DNA of 6,298 nt from SFWF01 sp045539095 (GTDB lineage Bacteria; Bacillota; Clostridia; Oscillospirales; Acutalibacteraceae), in NCBI GenBank assembly GCA_045539095.1, contig JAZQER010000027.1, forward strand, positions 1 to 6,298. The letters are read 5' to 3'. The number at the start of each line of letters is the position of its first letter. Position 1 is the first letter of the stretch. Both the position numbers and the translations under genes were made by a program. Below the pieces are notes generated by a model, which did not search any database, had not been told where the DNA came from, and saw only the letters and a list, made by a program, of their open reading frames with translations. Positions 1 to 5,093 of this stretch are shown one piece after another.

Positions 1-305
1 GAGCCGCCGAACAGACCTTCTCGGGCCTTGCAGGACTTGGTGACCTTATTGTTACCTGTACCTCAAAGCATTCGAGAAACAACCGTTTTGGAAATTTAGT
101 TGGTAGCGGTGTGCCCGTAAAAGATGCGCTCGAAACAGTCGGTACGGTAGAGGGCTACTATGCCGCAAAAATGACAATGGAGCTTGCGCGCAAATATAAC
201 GTCAATATGCCGATTGCAGAGGTCTGCTACGGCGTACTTTACGAAAACCTACCCCTAATGAGAACGGTTGAATATTTGATGACCCGTCCCTTCGGCGCAG
301 AGTAG
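1..305 (+). CDS. gpsA: Glycerol-3-phosphate dehydrogenase [NAD(P)+], C-terminal part (5' end outside window)
   Basis: This is the last ~100 residues of a frame already open at the window edge (codons run from base 3) and ending at TAG 303-305. The enzyme reduces dihydroxyacetone phosphate to sn-glycerol-3-phosphate in the cytoplasm, supplying the phospholipid backbone. The visible part is the all-helical substrate domain. It begins with the family signature GLGDLIVTCTSKHSRNNRFG; the Arg-Asn pair of this motif binds the glycerol phosphate in characterised GpsA proteins. The downstream TVEGYYAAKM and MPIAEVCYGVLY segments are also typical, and the C-terminus falls where the family normally ends. 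The Rossmann NAD-binding half lies upstream and cannot be assessed. The stop codon sits inside a GTAG-headed hairpin (302-328), and a strong terminator follows at 363-392. Confidence 0.95.
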   Translation, partial: AAEQTFSGLAGLGDLIVTCTSKHSRNNRFGNLVGSGVPVKDALETVGTVEGYYAAKMTMELARKYNVNMPIAEVCYGVLYENLPLMRTVEYLMTRPFGAE

Positions 306-328
306 GGAACGACCTGTGTGTCGTTCCG
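302..328 (+). repeat. REP-like hairpin overlapping the gpsA stop codon
   Basis: A GTAG tetranucleotide (302-305, its last three bases being the gpsA stop) is followed at once by a perfect 8-bp stem, GGAACGAC (306-313) with GTCGTTCC (320-327), and a 6-base loop. There is no T-run after it, so it is not the terminator; that lies at 363-392. GTAG at the 5' foot of a hairpin is the hallmark of REP elements recognised by RAYT transposases. Aligned without gaps, about 19 of 28 positions match the repeat arm at 2036-2063. One stem difference is compensatory: A-T here where the arm has G-C. I infer it is a diverged member of the same repeat family. Confidence 0.6.
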
Positions 329-362
329 AGGACAAAGGGCAAAAAAATAATTATAAAAAGCA

Positions 363-392
363 AAAACCGCAGGCCGATTGGCTTGCGGTTTT
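363..392. terminator. Bidirectional rho-independent terminator between gpsA and rpmB
   Basis: A 13-bp stem (363-375 with 380-392, one G-T wobble) closes a 4-base GATT loop. It reads AAAACCGC outward-in and GCGGTTTT on the far side. T-rich sequence follows on the plus strand, and an A-rich stretch precedes it (T-rich on the minus strand), so it can end both convergent transcripts: gpsA from the left and rpmB from the right. Confidence 0.9.
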
Positions 393-419
393 AAGTTATT
401 GCTTTGTTGCCGAGCGAGC

Positions 420-608
420 TTAGATAGCTCTTACAACCTTGCCTGAACGAAGGCAACGGGTGCAGACATTGATTCGACGGGGTGAGCCGTTAACGATGGC
501 TTTAACCTTAACAACATTGGGCTTCCAAGTTCTGTTAGTTCTTCTGTGAGAATGAGAAACCTTAATGCCGAAAGCAATTTCCTTGCTGCAGATATCACAC
601 TTTGCCAT
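420..608 (-). CDS. rpmB: 50S ribosomal protein L28 (zinc-binding, four-Cys form)
   Basis: This 62-residue basic protein begins MAKCDICSKE and has the full bacterial L28 pattern: SHSHRRTNRTWKPN near residues 18-31 and CTRCLRSGKV near 49-58. Two CxxC pairs (C4/C7 and C49/C52) mark the zinc-binding C+ form. Length is normal for the family. I chose ATG at 606-608 because MAKC is the canonical start and AAGGAGG (619-625) lies 10 bases upstream; a GTG six bases further up (612-614) is in frame but only 4 bases from that site. The gene is transcribed alone from the divergent promoter region and ends at the shared terminator. L28 is part of the large ribosomal subunit. Confidence 0.97.
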   Translation of the reverse strand: MAKCDICSKEIAFGIKVSHSHRRTNRTWKPNVVKVKAIVNGSPRRINVCTRCLRSGKVVRAI

Positions 609-618
609 GGACACTGCA

Positions 619-625
619 CCTCCTT
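619..625 (-). promoter_or_regulatory. Ribosome binding site of rpmB
   Basis: On the minus strand this reads AAGGAGG, a perfect anti-Shine-Dalgarno match. Its spacing is 10 bases to ATG 608 and 4 bases to GTG 614, which favours the ATG start. Confidence 0.8.
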
Positions 626-680
626 TTAGTTTTGCCTGATTGGCATATATCGTCCTATCAGTTATTCAATAGCAAATGAT

Positions 681-709
681 ATGATAACAGAAAAACAGAG
701 ATTTTGCAA
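681..709 (-). promoter_or_regulatory. Sigma-A-type promoter for rpmB
   Basis: Read on the minus strand, TTGCAA (704-709) is a -35 box and TATCAT (681-686) a -10 box, exactly 17 bases apart. A TGn extension directly precedes the -10 (687-689). Transcription would start near base 674, giving a leader of roughly 65 bases before the rpmB ATG. Confidence 0.65.
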
Positions 710-736
710 GTGTTTTTTTAAAAAAATATATATTTG

Positions 737-765
737 TTGCAAATAGGCAGTATTTTTGATACAAT
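737..765 (+). promoter_or_regulatory. Sigma-A-type promoter for the HAD phosphatase/dCMP deaminase operon
   Basis: TTGCAA (737-742) and TACAAT (760-765) are separated by 17 bases, with a TG extension at 757-758 before the -10. The predicted start near 772 leaves a very short leader of about 18 bases before the ATG at 790. It uses the same -35 hexamer and spacing as the opposing rpmB promoter; the two -35 boxes are 27 bases apart across an AT-rich core with T7A7 at 713-726. Confidence 0.65.
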
Positions 766-789
766 TAGCAGAGAAATGAGGCTATATGT

Positions 790-1440
790 ATGATAAAGGC
801 AGTAATTTTTGATTTAGACGGTACGCTTACCGATACAATTGGCGACCTTGCCGCCGCCGTAAACTTCGTTCTTCAAAAGAATGGGTATCCCACCCATAAA
901 ACTGAGGAGTTTTATTATTTCGTCGGCACGGGATCCTATAATCTTGTTAAAAAGGCAAGCCCTGAGAATTTACCCGAAGAAAAAATATTTTCGATGGTTG
1001 AGGAGTTTTTTGAGTATTACGGCGAACATTATCTTGACCGCACAAAGCCGTATGACGGCGTCTCTGAGATGCTTTTTGTTTTAAAACAAAAGGGAATCGG
1101 TCTTGCAGTCTGCTCAAATAAGATTCAGAAAATGACCGAAAAGGTAGTTGAAAAGTTTTTCGACGGCATCTTTACATATACATTCGGTCAGAATGATAAA
1201 TTCCCCCTAAAGCCCGACCCTGCGGCGCCTCTTTGGATAGCAGAGCAGCTTGGAGCAAAGCCAGGTGAGGTCATATTCGTGGGCGATTCGGGAGTCGATA
1301 TGAAAACGGGTAAAAATGCGGGCTTTACCGCCGTCGGCGTTTCGTGGGGCTTTAGAACGGTAAATGAGCTTCGCGAAAACGGAGCCGATTACATAATTGA
1401 TTCAGCAAGCGAGCTTTTAAAAATTATAGAGAAGGTGTAA
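790..1440 (+). CDS. HAD-superfamily hydrolase, phosphoglycolate phosphatase-like
   Basis: This 216-residue cytoplasmic enzyme has all four HAD motifs in order. Motif I is FDLDGTLTDT, with nucleophile Asp8 and acid/base Asp10. Motif II is CSN with Ser109. Motif III is Lys141 in PLKPDP. Motif IV is VGDSGVDM with Asp166 and Asp170. The helical region between motifs I and II (about 15-90) is a C1-type cap as in phosphoglycolate phosphatase (Gph) and beta-phosphoglucomutase; Gph-like is the best overall match, removing phosphate from 2-phosphoglycolate or another small metabolite. Substrate cannot be fixed from motifs, so I give no gene symbol. GAGG (778-781) lies 8 bases before the ATG. The gene is followed after only 2 bases by the dCMP deaminase, so the two are cotranscribed; a nucleotide phosphatase role is therefore also possible. 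Confidence 0.87.
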   Translation: MIKAVIFDLDGTLTDTIGDLAAAVNFVLQKNGYPTHKTEEFYYFVGTGSYNLVKKASPENLPEEKIFSMVEEFFEYYGEHYLDRTKPYDGVSEMLFVLKQKGIGLAVCSNKIQKMTEKVVEKFFDGIFTYTFGQNDKFPLKPDPAAPLWIAEQLGAKPGEVIFVGDSGVDMKTGKNAGFTAVGVSWGFRTVNELRENGADYIIDSASELLKIIEKV

Positions 1441-1442
1441 AT

Positions 1443-1922
1443 ATGAAAAGGACGGACTATCTTTCCTGGGACGAATATTTTATGGGCATCGCAGAGCTTT
1501 CAGCCCAGCGTTCAAAGGATCCCTCCACACAGGTCGGAGCCTGTATTGTAAGTAGTGACAATAAGATACTCTCGGTCGGTTATAACGGAATGCCCCGCTG
1601 CTGTGACGACGATATGTTTCCGTGGGACAGAGAGGGAGATAATCTTAACACAAAGTATTTCTATGTCTGCCACGCTGAGCTTAACGCCATTCTTAATTTC
1701 AGAGGCGGCTCTTTAGAGGGTAGCCGAGTTTACGTAACCCTCTTTCCCTGTAATGAGTGTGCTAAGGCTATAATCCAATCGGGAATTTCTGAGATAATCT
1801 ATAAGAGCAATAAATATGAGGGAACAGACTCTGTGACTGCATCTACCAGAATGTTCGAAGCGGCAGGCGTAAAGCTCACCCCCTACACCGCCGGCGGCAA
1901 AAAGATTGAGTTTGAATTGTAA
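1443..1922 (+). CDS. Deoxycytidylate (dCMP) deaminase, ComEB-type
   Basis: This 159-residue zinc enzyme of the cytidine/deoxycytidylate deaminase family should convert dCMP to dUMP, feeding thymidylate synthesis. The zinc site is complete: His77 and catalytic Glu79 in CHAELNAI, and Cys103 and Cys106 in FPCNEC. The N-terminal region (SWDEYFMGIAELSAQRSKDP, then TQVGACIV and GYNGMPR) is the standard start of the dCMP deaminase/ComEB group, and length is normal for it. The ribosome binding site AGAAGG (1430-1435) lies inside the end of the preceding gene, indicating translational coupling. The final A of its TAA is the first base of the ATG of the RAYT relic that follows. RNA-editing tRNA adenosine deaminases share the fold but lack this N-terminal pattern. 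Confidence 0.92.
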   Translation: MKRTDYLSWDEYFMGIAELSAQRSKDPSTQVGACIVSSDNKILSVGYNGMPRCCDDDMFPWDREGDNLNTKYFYVCHAELNAILNFRGGSLEGSRVYVTLFPCNECAKAIIQSGISEIIYKSNKYEGTDSVTASTRMFEAAGVKLTPYTAGGKKIEFEL

Positions 1923-2033
1923 TGCAACTGCCGTAAAGAAAATCCAACAGGCTTACGAATTACGATTATAGCACTAACGGATATTATTTTATTACGATAT
2001 GTATTCGTAACCGAGAAAATTTATTGTGTGATA

Positions 2034-2062
2034 TTGTAGGGGACGGCGCCTTCGACGTCCCG
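2034..2062 (+). repeat. REP-like inverted repeat, left arm (inside RAYT)
   Basis: This 29-base arm is the exact reverse complement of 2200-2228. It holds GTAG (2036-2039) followed by a hairpin with stem GGGACG (2040-2045) and CGTCCC (2056-2061); a G-A mismatch inside allows two more pairs and a 4-base loop. The arm is read in frame and encodes VGDGAFDVP in the transposase. It is far more GC-rich than the AT-rich sequence on both sides. Confidence 0.85.
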
Positions 2063-2199
2063 AAAACGGTTTTAACAAAAATAGGGCGAGTAGTAGAAAA
2101 ATATATTTTATCAAGCAATAATATTGAGGACGTTACGGTTGAAAATTTCGTAATAATGCCGAATCATATACATATACTTCTTTTTGTTGACAATCCCGA

Positions 2200-2228
2200 C
2201 GGGACGTCGAAGGCGCCGTCCCCTACAA
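2200..2228 (-). repeat. REP-like inverted repeat, right arm (inside RAYT)
   Basis: This is a perfect 29-base reverse complement of 2034-2062, separated from it by 137 bases. Its GTAG foot is on the minus strand (CTAC at 2223-2226), so both tetranucleotides lie at the outer ends of the pair, as in paired REPs (BIMEs). In the gene's frame it encodes DGTSKAPSPT. The spacer between the arms contains the codons for the HUH catalytic histidines. Confidence 0.85.
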
Positions 2229-2409
2229 ATGGGAAGATTCCGCATTATGTCGGAACGTTAAAAAGATTTTGCAATAAAGAAATAGGAGAAAATGTGTTTC
2301 AGCGTTCATACCACGATCATATAATTCGCAATGAAACTGATTATAGAAAAATATATGAATATATAGAATCAAATCCGTCAAAATGGCAGGAAGATTCTTA
2401 TTACGGATA

Positions 2410-2436
2410 AAAGATCGTGGTTTCATGGTCTTTTTT
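2410..2436 (+). terminator. Rho-independent terminator after the RAYT relic
   Basis: A 10-bp stem with two G-U wobbles (AAAGATCGTG 2410-2419, CATGGTCTTT 2424-2433) closes a 4-base loop, and a run of six T (2431-2436) follows. It begins at the last base of the RAYT stop codon. It ends the HAD phosphatase-deaminase-RAYT transcript and insulates the sigma factor operon. Confidence 0.85.
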
Positions 2437-2447
2437 GCATATTATAA

Positions 2448-2475
2448 GGAATTTACACGCTCTCATTCGTATAAT
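2448..2475 (+). promoter_or_regulatory. Candidate promoter of the sigma factor-serpin operon
   Basis: A perfect TATAAT (2470-2475) stands alone: no good TTGACA-like box lies 16-18 bases upstream. GGAAT (2448-2452) and CGTA (2468-2471) are 15 bases apart, which resembles ECF-type promoters (GGAAC or GAAAC, then CGTA/CGTC), so self-activation by the encoded sigma factor is possible. The distance to the ATG at 2520 is reasonable. Which sigma factor uses it cannot be decided from sequence. Confidence 0.4.
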
Positions 2476-2507
2476 AATTGAAAGGGTCAGACGTGACCTT
2501 GGAATTT

Positions 2508-2512
2508 GGAGG
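2508..2512 (+). promoter_or_regulatory. Ribosome binding site that fixes the sigma factor start
   Basis: GGAGG ends 7 bases before ATG 2520. This places the start there rather than at the in-frame TTG at 2478, which overlaps the promoter region and has no Shine-Dalgarno sequence. Confidence 0.8.
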
Positions 2513-2519
2513 AAAGCCT

Positions 2520-3071
2520 ATGGATAACGGTGCCTGTAGCTACCGCCGTTTCCTCGAAGGAGATGAAAGTGCCTTTGACGAGATAATGAAGGAGCTGTTT
2601 TACAGCCTTGTTTTTTTCGTAAACCGCTATGTGAAGGACGTTCACGCGGCAGAGGACATTGCTATGGATGTTTTCTCAGAGCTTATTGTTCATCCCCGCC
2701 GCTACAACTTTAAGGTAACTCTTAAAACCTATCTTTTTATGCTTGGTAAAAGCCGTGCGCTTGATTACATAAAGCATCGCAGGATTATTGGCTTTGTAGA
2801 GCTTTCTGAGGCAGACGAGCTTTCTGCCGATGAAAAGAGCCTTGAAGACGCGGTTATTCAAAATGAGCGAAAGCGAAAAATAAACAAGGCTATTGAGAAA
2901 CTGCCGCAGGATATGCGTGCGGTCATTCATCTTTTCTATTTTGAAGATATGACTTATCGTGATGCCGCAAAGATTTTAGGCAAGAATGCAAAACAGATAG
3001 ATAATCTTTTATATCGCGCAAAAGAGCAGCTTCGCATCATACTCTCGGAGGATGGTGAGCAGTTATTATGA
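2520..3071 (+). CDS. ECF-like RNA polymerase sigma-70 family factor
   Basis: This is a 183-residue protein with the two-domain ECF layout. Region 2 spans about residues 8-88: FLEGDESAFDEI, then HAAEDIAMDVFSEL (the core-binding and -10-recognising helices) and YLFMLGKSRALDYIKHRR. A short acidic linker (about 95-112) follows. Region 4 spans about 114-172: LPQDMRAVIHLFYFEDMTYR then DAAKILGKNAKQIDNLLYRA, the helix-turn-helix that contacts the -35 box. There is no extra C-terminal domain. It overlaps the next gene by four bases (ATGA at 3068-3071), the usual arrangement for a sigma factor and its membrane regulator. It probably directs transcription of its own operon, ending in the serpin, in response to an envelope signal; that role is inferred from context only. 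Confidence 0.88.
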   Translation: MDNGACSYRRFLEGDESAFDEIMKELFYSLVFFVNRYVKDVHAAEDIAMDVFSELIVHPRRYNFKVTLKTYLFMLGKSRALDYIKHRRIIGFVELSEADELSADEKSLEDAVIQNERKRKINKAIEKLPQDMRAVIHLFYFEDMTYRDAAKILGKNAKQIDNLLYRAKEQLRIILSEDGEQLL

Positions 3072-3643
3072 AAAATTTAAATGAATATAAGGCGGAAATT
3101 TTTGCCCGCAGTGAAAAAAGAATAAAAGAGCGAAGAGAAAGACGTGTGCGCGCCTTTGCTGTGGCATTGCCCCTTTGCCTGATTTTAGTATTTGGAGGAA
3201 TTATATTTGTTACCGAATTGAATATAGCAGGTTTTAACAGCGTACTCGATGAAAACGCGGAAGCGGGAACAACCGAAAACGCAGACGGTATAGGCGATAT
3301 ACAGAGTCTCAGATTTGCTTCATTCACGGTAACTTACGGCGATAAAGAGATTATTGTTGATAATCCCGAAAAGACCGCAGATGTGTATTATGCTTTCCGT
3401 GATGCTTTTGCCAATACTGACGGCGGGGACTTTAAAATCGAATATAATGACAATGCAGCCAACGGCAACTTGGAAGAGGAAAGTATAAACCGCTATACCG
3501 TCTGCTTTGAAACAGCAGATGGCATCAAAGAAAAATATCAGCTTTCAGGAAATGTGCTTTATAATCTTCAAAGCCGCGCTGAGACGGTGCTGACAGAAAT
3601 TCAGTTAAATGAGTTAAAAGAACTTTTGCATATTGCAGAATAA
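3068..3643 (+). CDS. Single-pass membrane protein, putative anti-sigma factor
   Basis: This 191-residue protein has no function I recognise from sequence. Residues 1-28 are strongly basic (KRIKERRERRVR) and should stay in the cytoplasm. One membrane span runs from about 29 to 50. The remaining ~140 residues face outward and hold an acidic linker (about 58-75) and a mixed alpha/beta region (about 80-190) ending in a helix, IQLNELKELL. Its start overlaps the sigma factor stop (ATGA), with GGTGAG 8 bases upstream, so translation of the two is coupled. Position and topology suggest it holds the sigma factor at the membrane, but there is no zinc-binding HxxxCxxC anti-sigma motif and the cytoplasmic tail is short. 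An accessory sensor is an equally fair reading. Confidence 0.6.
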   Translation: MKNLNEYKAEIFARSEKRIKERRERRVRAFAVALPLCLILVFGGIIFVTELNIAGFNSVLDENAEAGTTENADGIGDIQSLRFASFTVTYGDKEIIVDNPEKTADVYYAFRDAFANTDGGDFKIEYNDNAANGNLEEESINRYTVCFETADGIKEKYQLSGNVLYNLQSRAETVLTEIQLNELKELLHIAE

Positions 3644-3660
3644 GAAAGGAGTGTCGGTGT

Positions 3661-5082
3661 ATGAAAAAGAAAAGGTGGATTTTGCCGCTTGTAATTGTCG
3701 GTGTGGTTCTTGTCGCGGCAGTGTTTGTTTTCGGTGGACTGTCAAGTAACAAAGGCTACGGAATTTCGACAGGTAGACTTTATTTTGCAGACATCGGCAC
3801 CTATCTTATAGACGATAATGATAACGCAATGCATGTGGCTGATCACACCAAAAAACAGGACCTTTTTGAAGGGTATGAAAGCGGCGACAGGGTAATTATT
3901 TTACACGGACCCGTTGCCGAAAGTTATCTCGCACAGACTGAGGGCTATGCCGTTTTACGTATTGGTAAAAGTGACGGCAGCTTTAAGCCCTCGGACGAAA
4001 CCCTTGGTATAGCGACTTTGGACGATGACGGAGCAATACTTACGGGTAAAAAAGTAGACTTCGAGGCGCAGTATATCCGTACGGGCTGGAATGATGAGGA
4101 CGATTATCCTATTACGAGGGTTATACGCTCGGTAGCCGAACTGAACGCTTATATTAACCAAAATAATGATAAGTATTATCTTGGCCACAGAGAAAATCCT
4201 GCAACGGATTCTACTATAGGTTTTTTAGATGCAGCAGATAAGTATGATGAGAATTATTTCAAAGAGCAGATACTTATAATGGTGTTAGTGGGAGAAGGTA
4301 GCGGCTCTGTAAGGCATAAGGTAAACTACGTTAAAGACGGCTCGGACAGAAGACTTTATATTGACGTTCACAGAATCGTACCTGAAGTCGGCACTGACGA
4401 TATGGCGGGCTGGCATATCCTGATAGAGCCCGAAAAGGGCGTAACGGTGGATAGTGAAGCCAACGTTACCGTGCTGATTGACGGTATTGACCCGAAACGC
4501 AACCCTAAGCCCGTGACGGCTAGTAAATATTTTGCAAATTTCTCCATACATGTTATTGACGGCTTTGAGTATGCCATATACGATATAAGCGAAGGCTCAT
4601 CGTTCGGGGTGGATATCTGGCCATCTGGCAGAAATGAAGAAAAGCTGACGGTAGGCTTCGACGAGAAGTTTGCCGTTTGCGGAACCATGCTCGAAACTGA
4701 AAAAATAAGGCTTGCGGGCTACGATGTCGTTAAAGGCACCTACAGCGGCGATAAAATGTGGTATTATATGATTATTGAAGGTGTCGCCGGTACCTATTAT
4801 ATACAAAGTAACGGCGCTGAAAATTGGTGGGACCTTTACGGAGCGGAGGCTATGCGGATGCTTGATACCCTGCGGGTCGCCGAGGGTATAATCCGCGAGG
4901 ACGATGCGATTGCAATTGCAAAGGGCGTTGCAACCGTGGAATATGATACGATTGAAGCCGAATATGATGCGTTGAGCGGAATATGGACGGTAGTGCTTTT
5001 CAAAGAAAACACAGCAGGTGGCGACCAAACGGTCAGAATCACCCACGAAGGTAAGGTTATAAACTTCAAATACGGAGAGTAG
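3661..5082 (+). CDS. Membrane-anchored multidomain extracytoplasmic protein, function unknown
   Basis: This 473-residue protein has a basic start (MKKKRW) and a hydrophobic segment at about 7-26 without a lipobox cysteine, so it is a signal anchor or uncleaved signal peptide; the rest is outside the membrane. Four regions can be made out. Residues 35-125 are a small beta-rich unit. Residues 130-275 include YFKEQILIMVLVGEGSGSVR and HRIVPEVGTDDMAGWHILIE, loosely reminiscent of PrcB-type beta domains. Residues 290-408 form another beta domain with an ENWWDLYG segment. Residues 409-473 resemble a PepSY-like unit (EDDAIAIAKG, then GIWTVVLF and GKVINFKYGE). Family assignments are tentative. AAGGAG (3646-3651) lies 9 bases before the ATG, and the gap from the previous gene is 17 bases. 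Being in the operon, it is likely exported with the serpin and could sense or bind its target. Confidence 0.65.
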   Translation: MKKKRWILPLVIVGVVLVAAVFVFGGLSSNKGYGISTGRLYFADIGTYLIDDNDNAMHVADHTKKQDLFEGYESGDRVIILHGPVAESYLAQTEGYAVLRIGKSDGSFKPSDETLGIATLDDDGAILTGKKVDFEAQYIRTGWNDEDDYPITRVIRSVAELNAYINQNNDKYYLGHRENPATDSTIGFLDAADKYDENYFKEQILIMVLVGEGSGSVRHKVNYVKDGSDRRLYIDVHRIVPEVGTDDMAGWHILIEPEKGVTVDSEANVTVLIDGIDPKRNPKPVTASKYFANFSIHVIDGFEYAIYDISEGSSFGVDIWPSGRNEEKLTVGFDEKFAVCGTMLETEKIRLAGYDVVKGTYSGDKMWYYMIIEGVAGTYYIQSNGAENWWDLYGAEAMRMLDTLRVAEGIIREDDAIAIAKGVATVEYDTIEAEYDALSGIWTVVLFKENTAGGDQTVRITHEGKVINFKYGE

Positions 5083-5093
5083 GGGGAGTAGTA

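Larger units (their letters stand above)
1922..2410 (+). pseudogene. REP-associated tyrosine transposase (RAYT, HUH/Y1 family) with nonsense codon 5
   Basis: Read from ATG 1922, the frame is MQLP, then TAA (1934-1936), then RKSNRLTNYDYSTNGYYFIT and onward without a break to TAA 2408-2410. Family members typically start with an MxLPKRKSxRL-like stretch, so one change from a Lys codon (AAA to TAA) explains the stop. The rest is a normal RAYT: MPNHIHILL carries the HUH histidines (codons 2165-2173), followed by KRFCNKEIG, FQRSYHDHIIRNETDY and YIESNPSKW, where the catalytic Tyr of this family is expected. Total length (~162 codons) is normal. The longest unbroken reading with a start codon begins at TTG 2024 and loses the first beta strand (GYYFITI), with no convincing ribosome binding site. 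The enzymes cut and move single-stranded REP hairpins. The intact remainder implies recent inactivation or occasional readthrough. Two REP-like arms lie within the gene. Confidence 0.85.

Noticed and set aside
609..614. GTG start for rpmB two codons upstream
   Set aside because: It is only 4 bases from the ribosome binding site, and L28 canonically begins MAKC.
633..645. Small hairpin (TGCC/GGCA) in the rpmB leader as a possible regulatory element
   Set aside because: The stem is only 4 bp, with no conserved riboswitch or L28-binding structure that I can recognise.
1715..1741. GAGGGT...ACCCTC hairpin inside the deaminase gene
   Set aside because: It has only six pairs with a long loop inside conserved coding sequence, no GTAG foot next to the stem and no resemblance to the REP-like arms.
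1934..1936. TAA read as a sense codon (genetic code change or programmed recoding)
   Set aside because: TAA ends rpmB, the phosphatase, the deaminase and other genes in this window, so it is not reassigned; no recoding hairpin is evident just downstream.
2034..2228. Inverted repeat taken as the terminal repeats of a small insertion sequence or MITE
   Set aside because: The arms lie inside the reading frame of the transposase and are themselves GTAG-headed hairpins; RAYT-type elements do not have terminal inverted repeats of the DDE kind, and no target duplication flanks the arms.
2478..2519. In-frame TTG start giving the sigma factor 14 extra N-terminal residues
   Set aside because: It overlaps the promoter region, has no ribosome binding site, and the extra residues do not match the family; GGAGG is ideally placed for ATG 2520.
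4597..5046. 149-codon open frame on the minus strand inside the multidomain protein gene
   Set aside because: It shows no recognisable motif and lies entirely opposite a coherent exported protein with good start signals; it is a shadow frame, as are the other minus-strand frames in 3955-6012.
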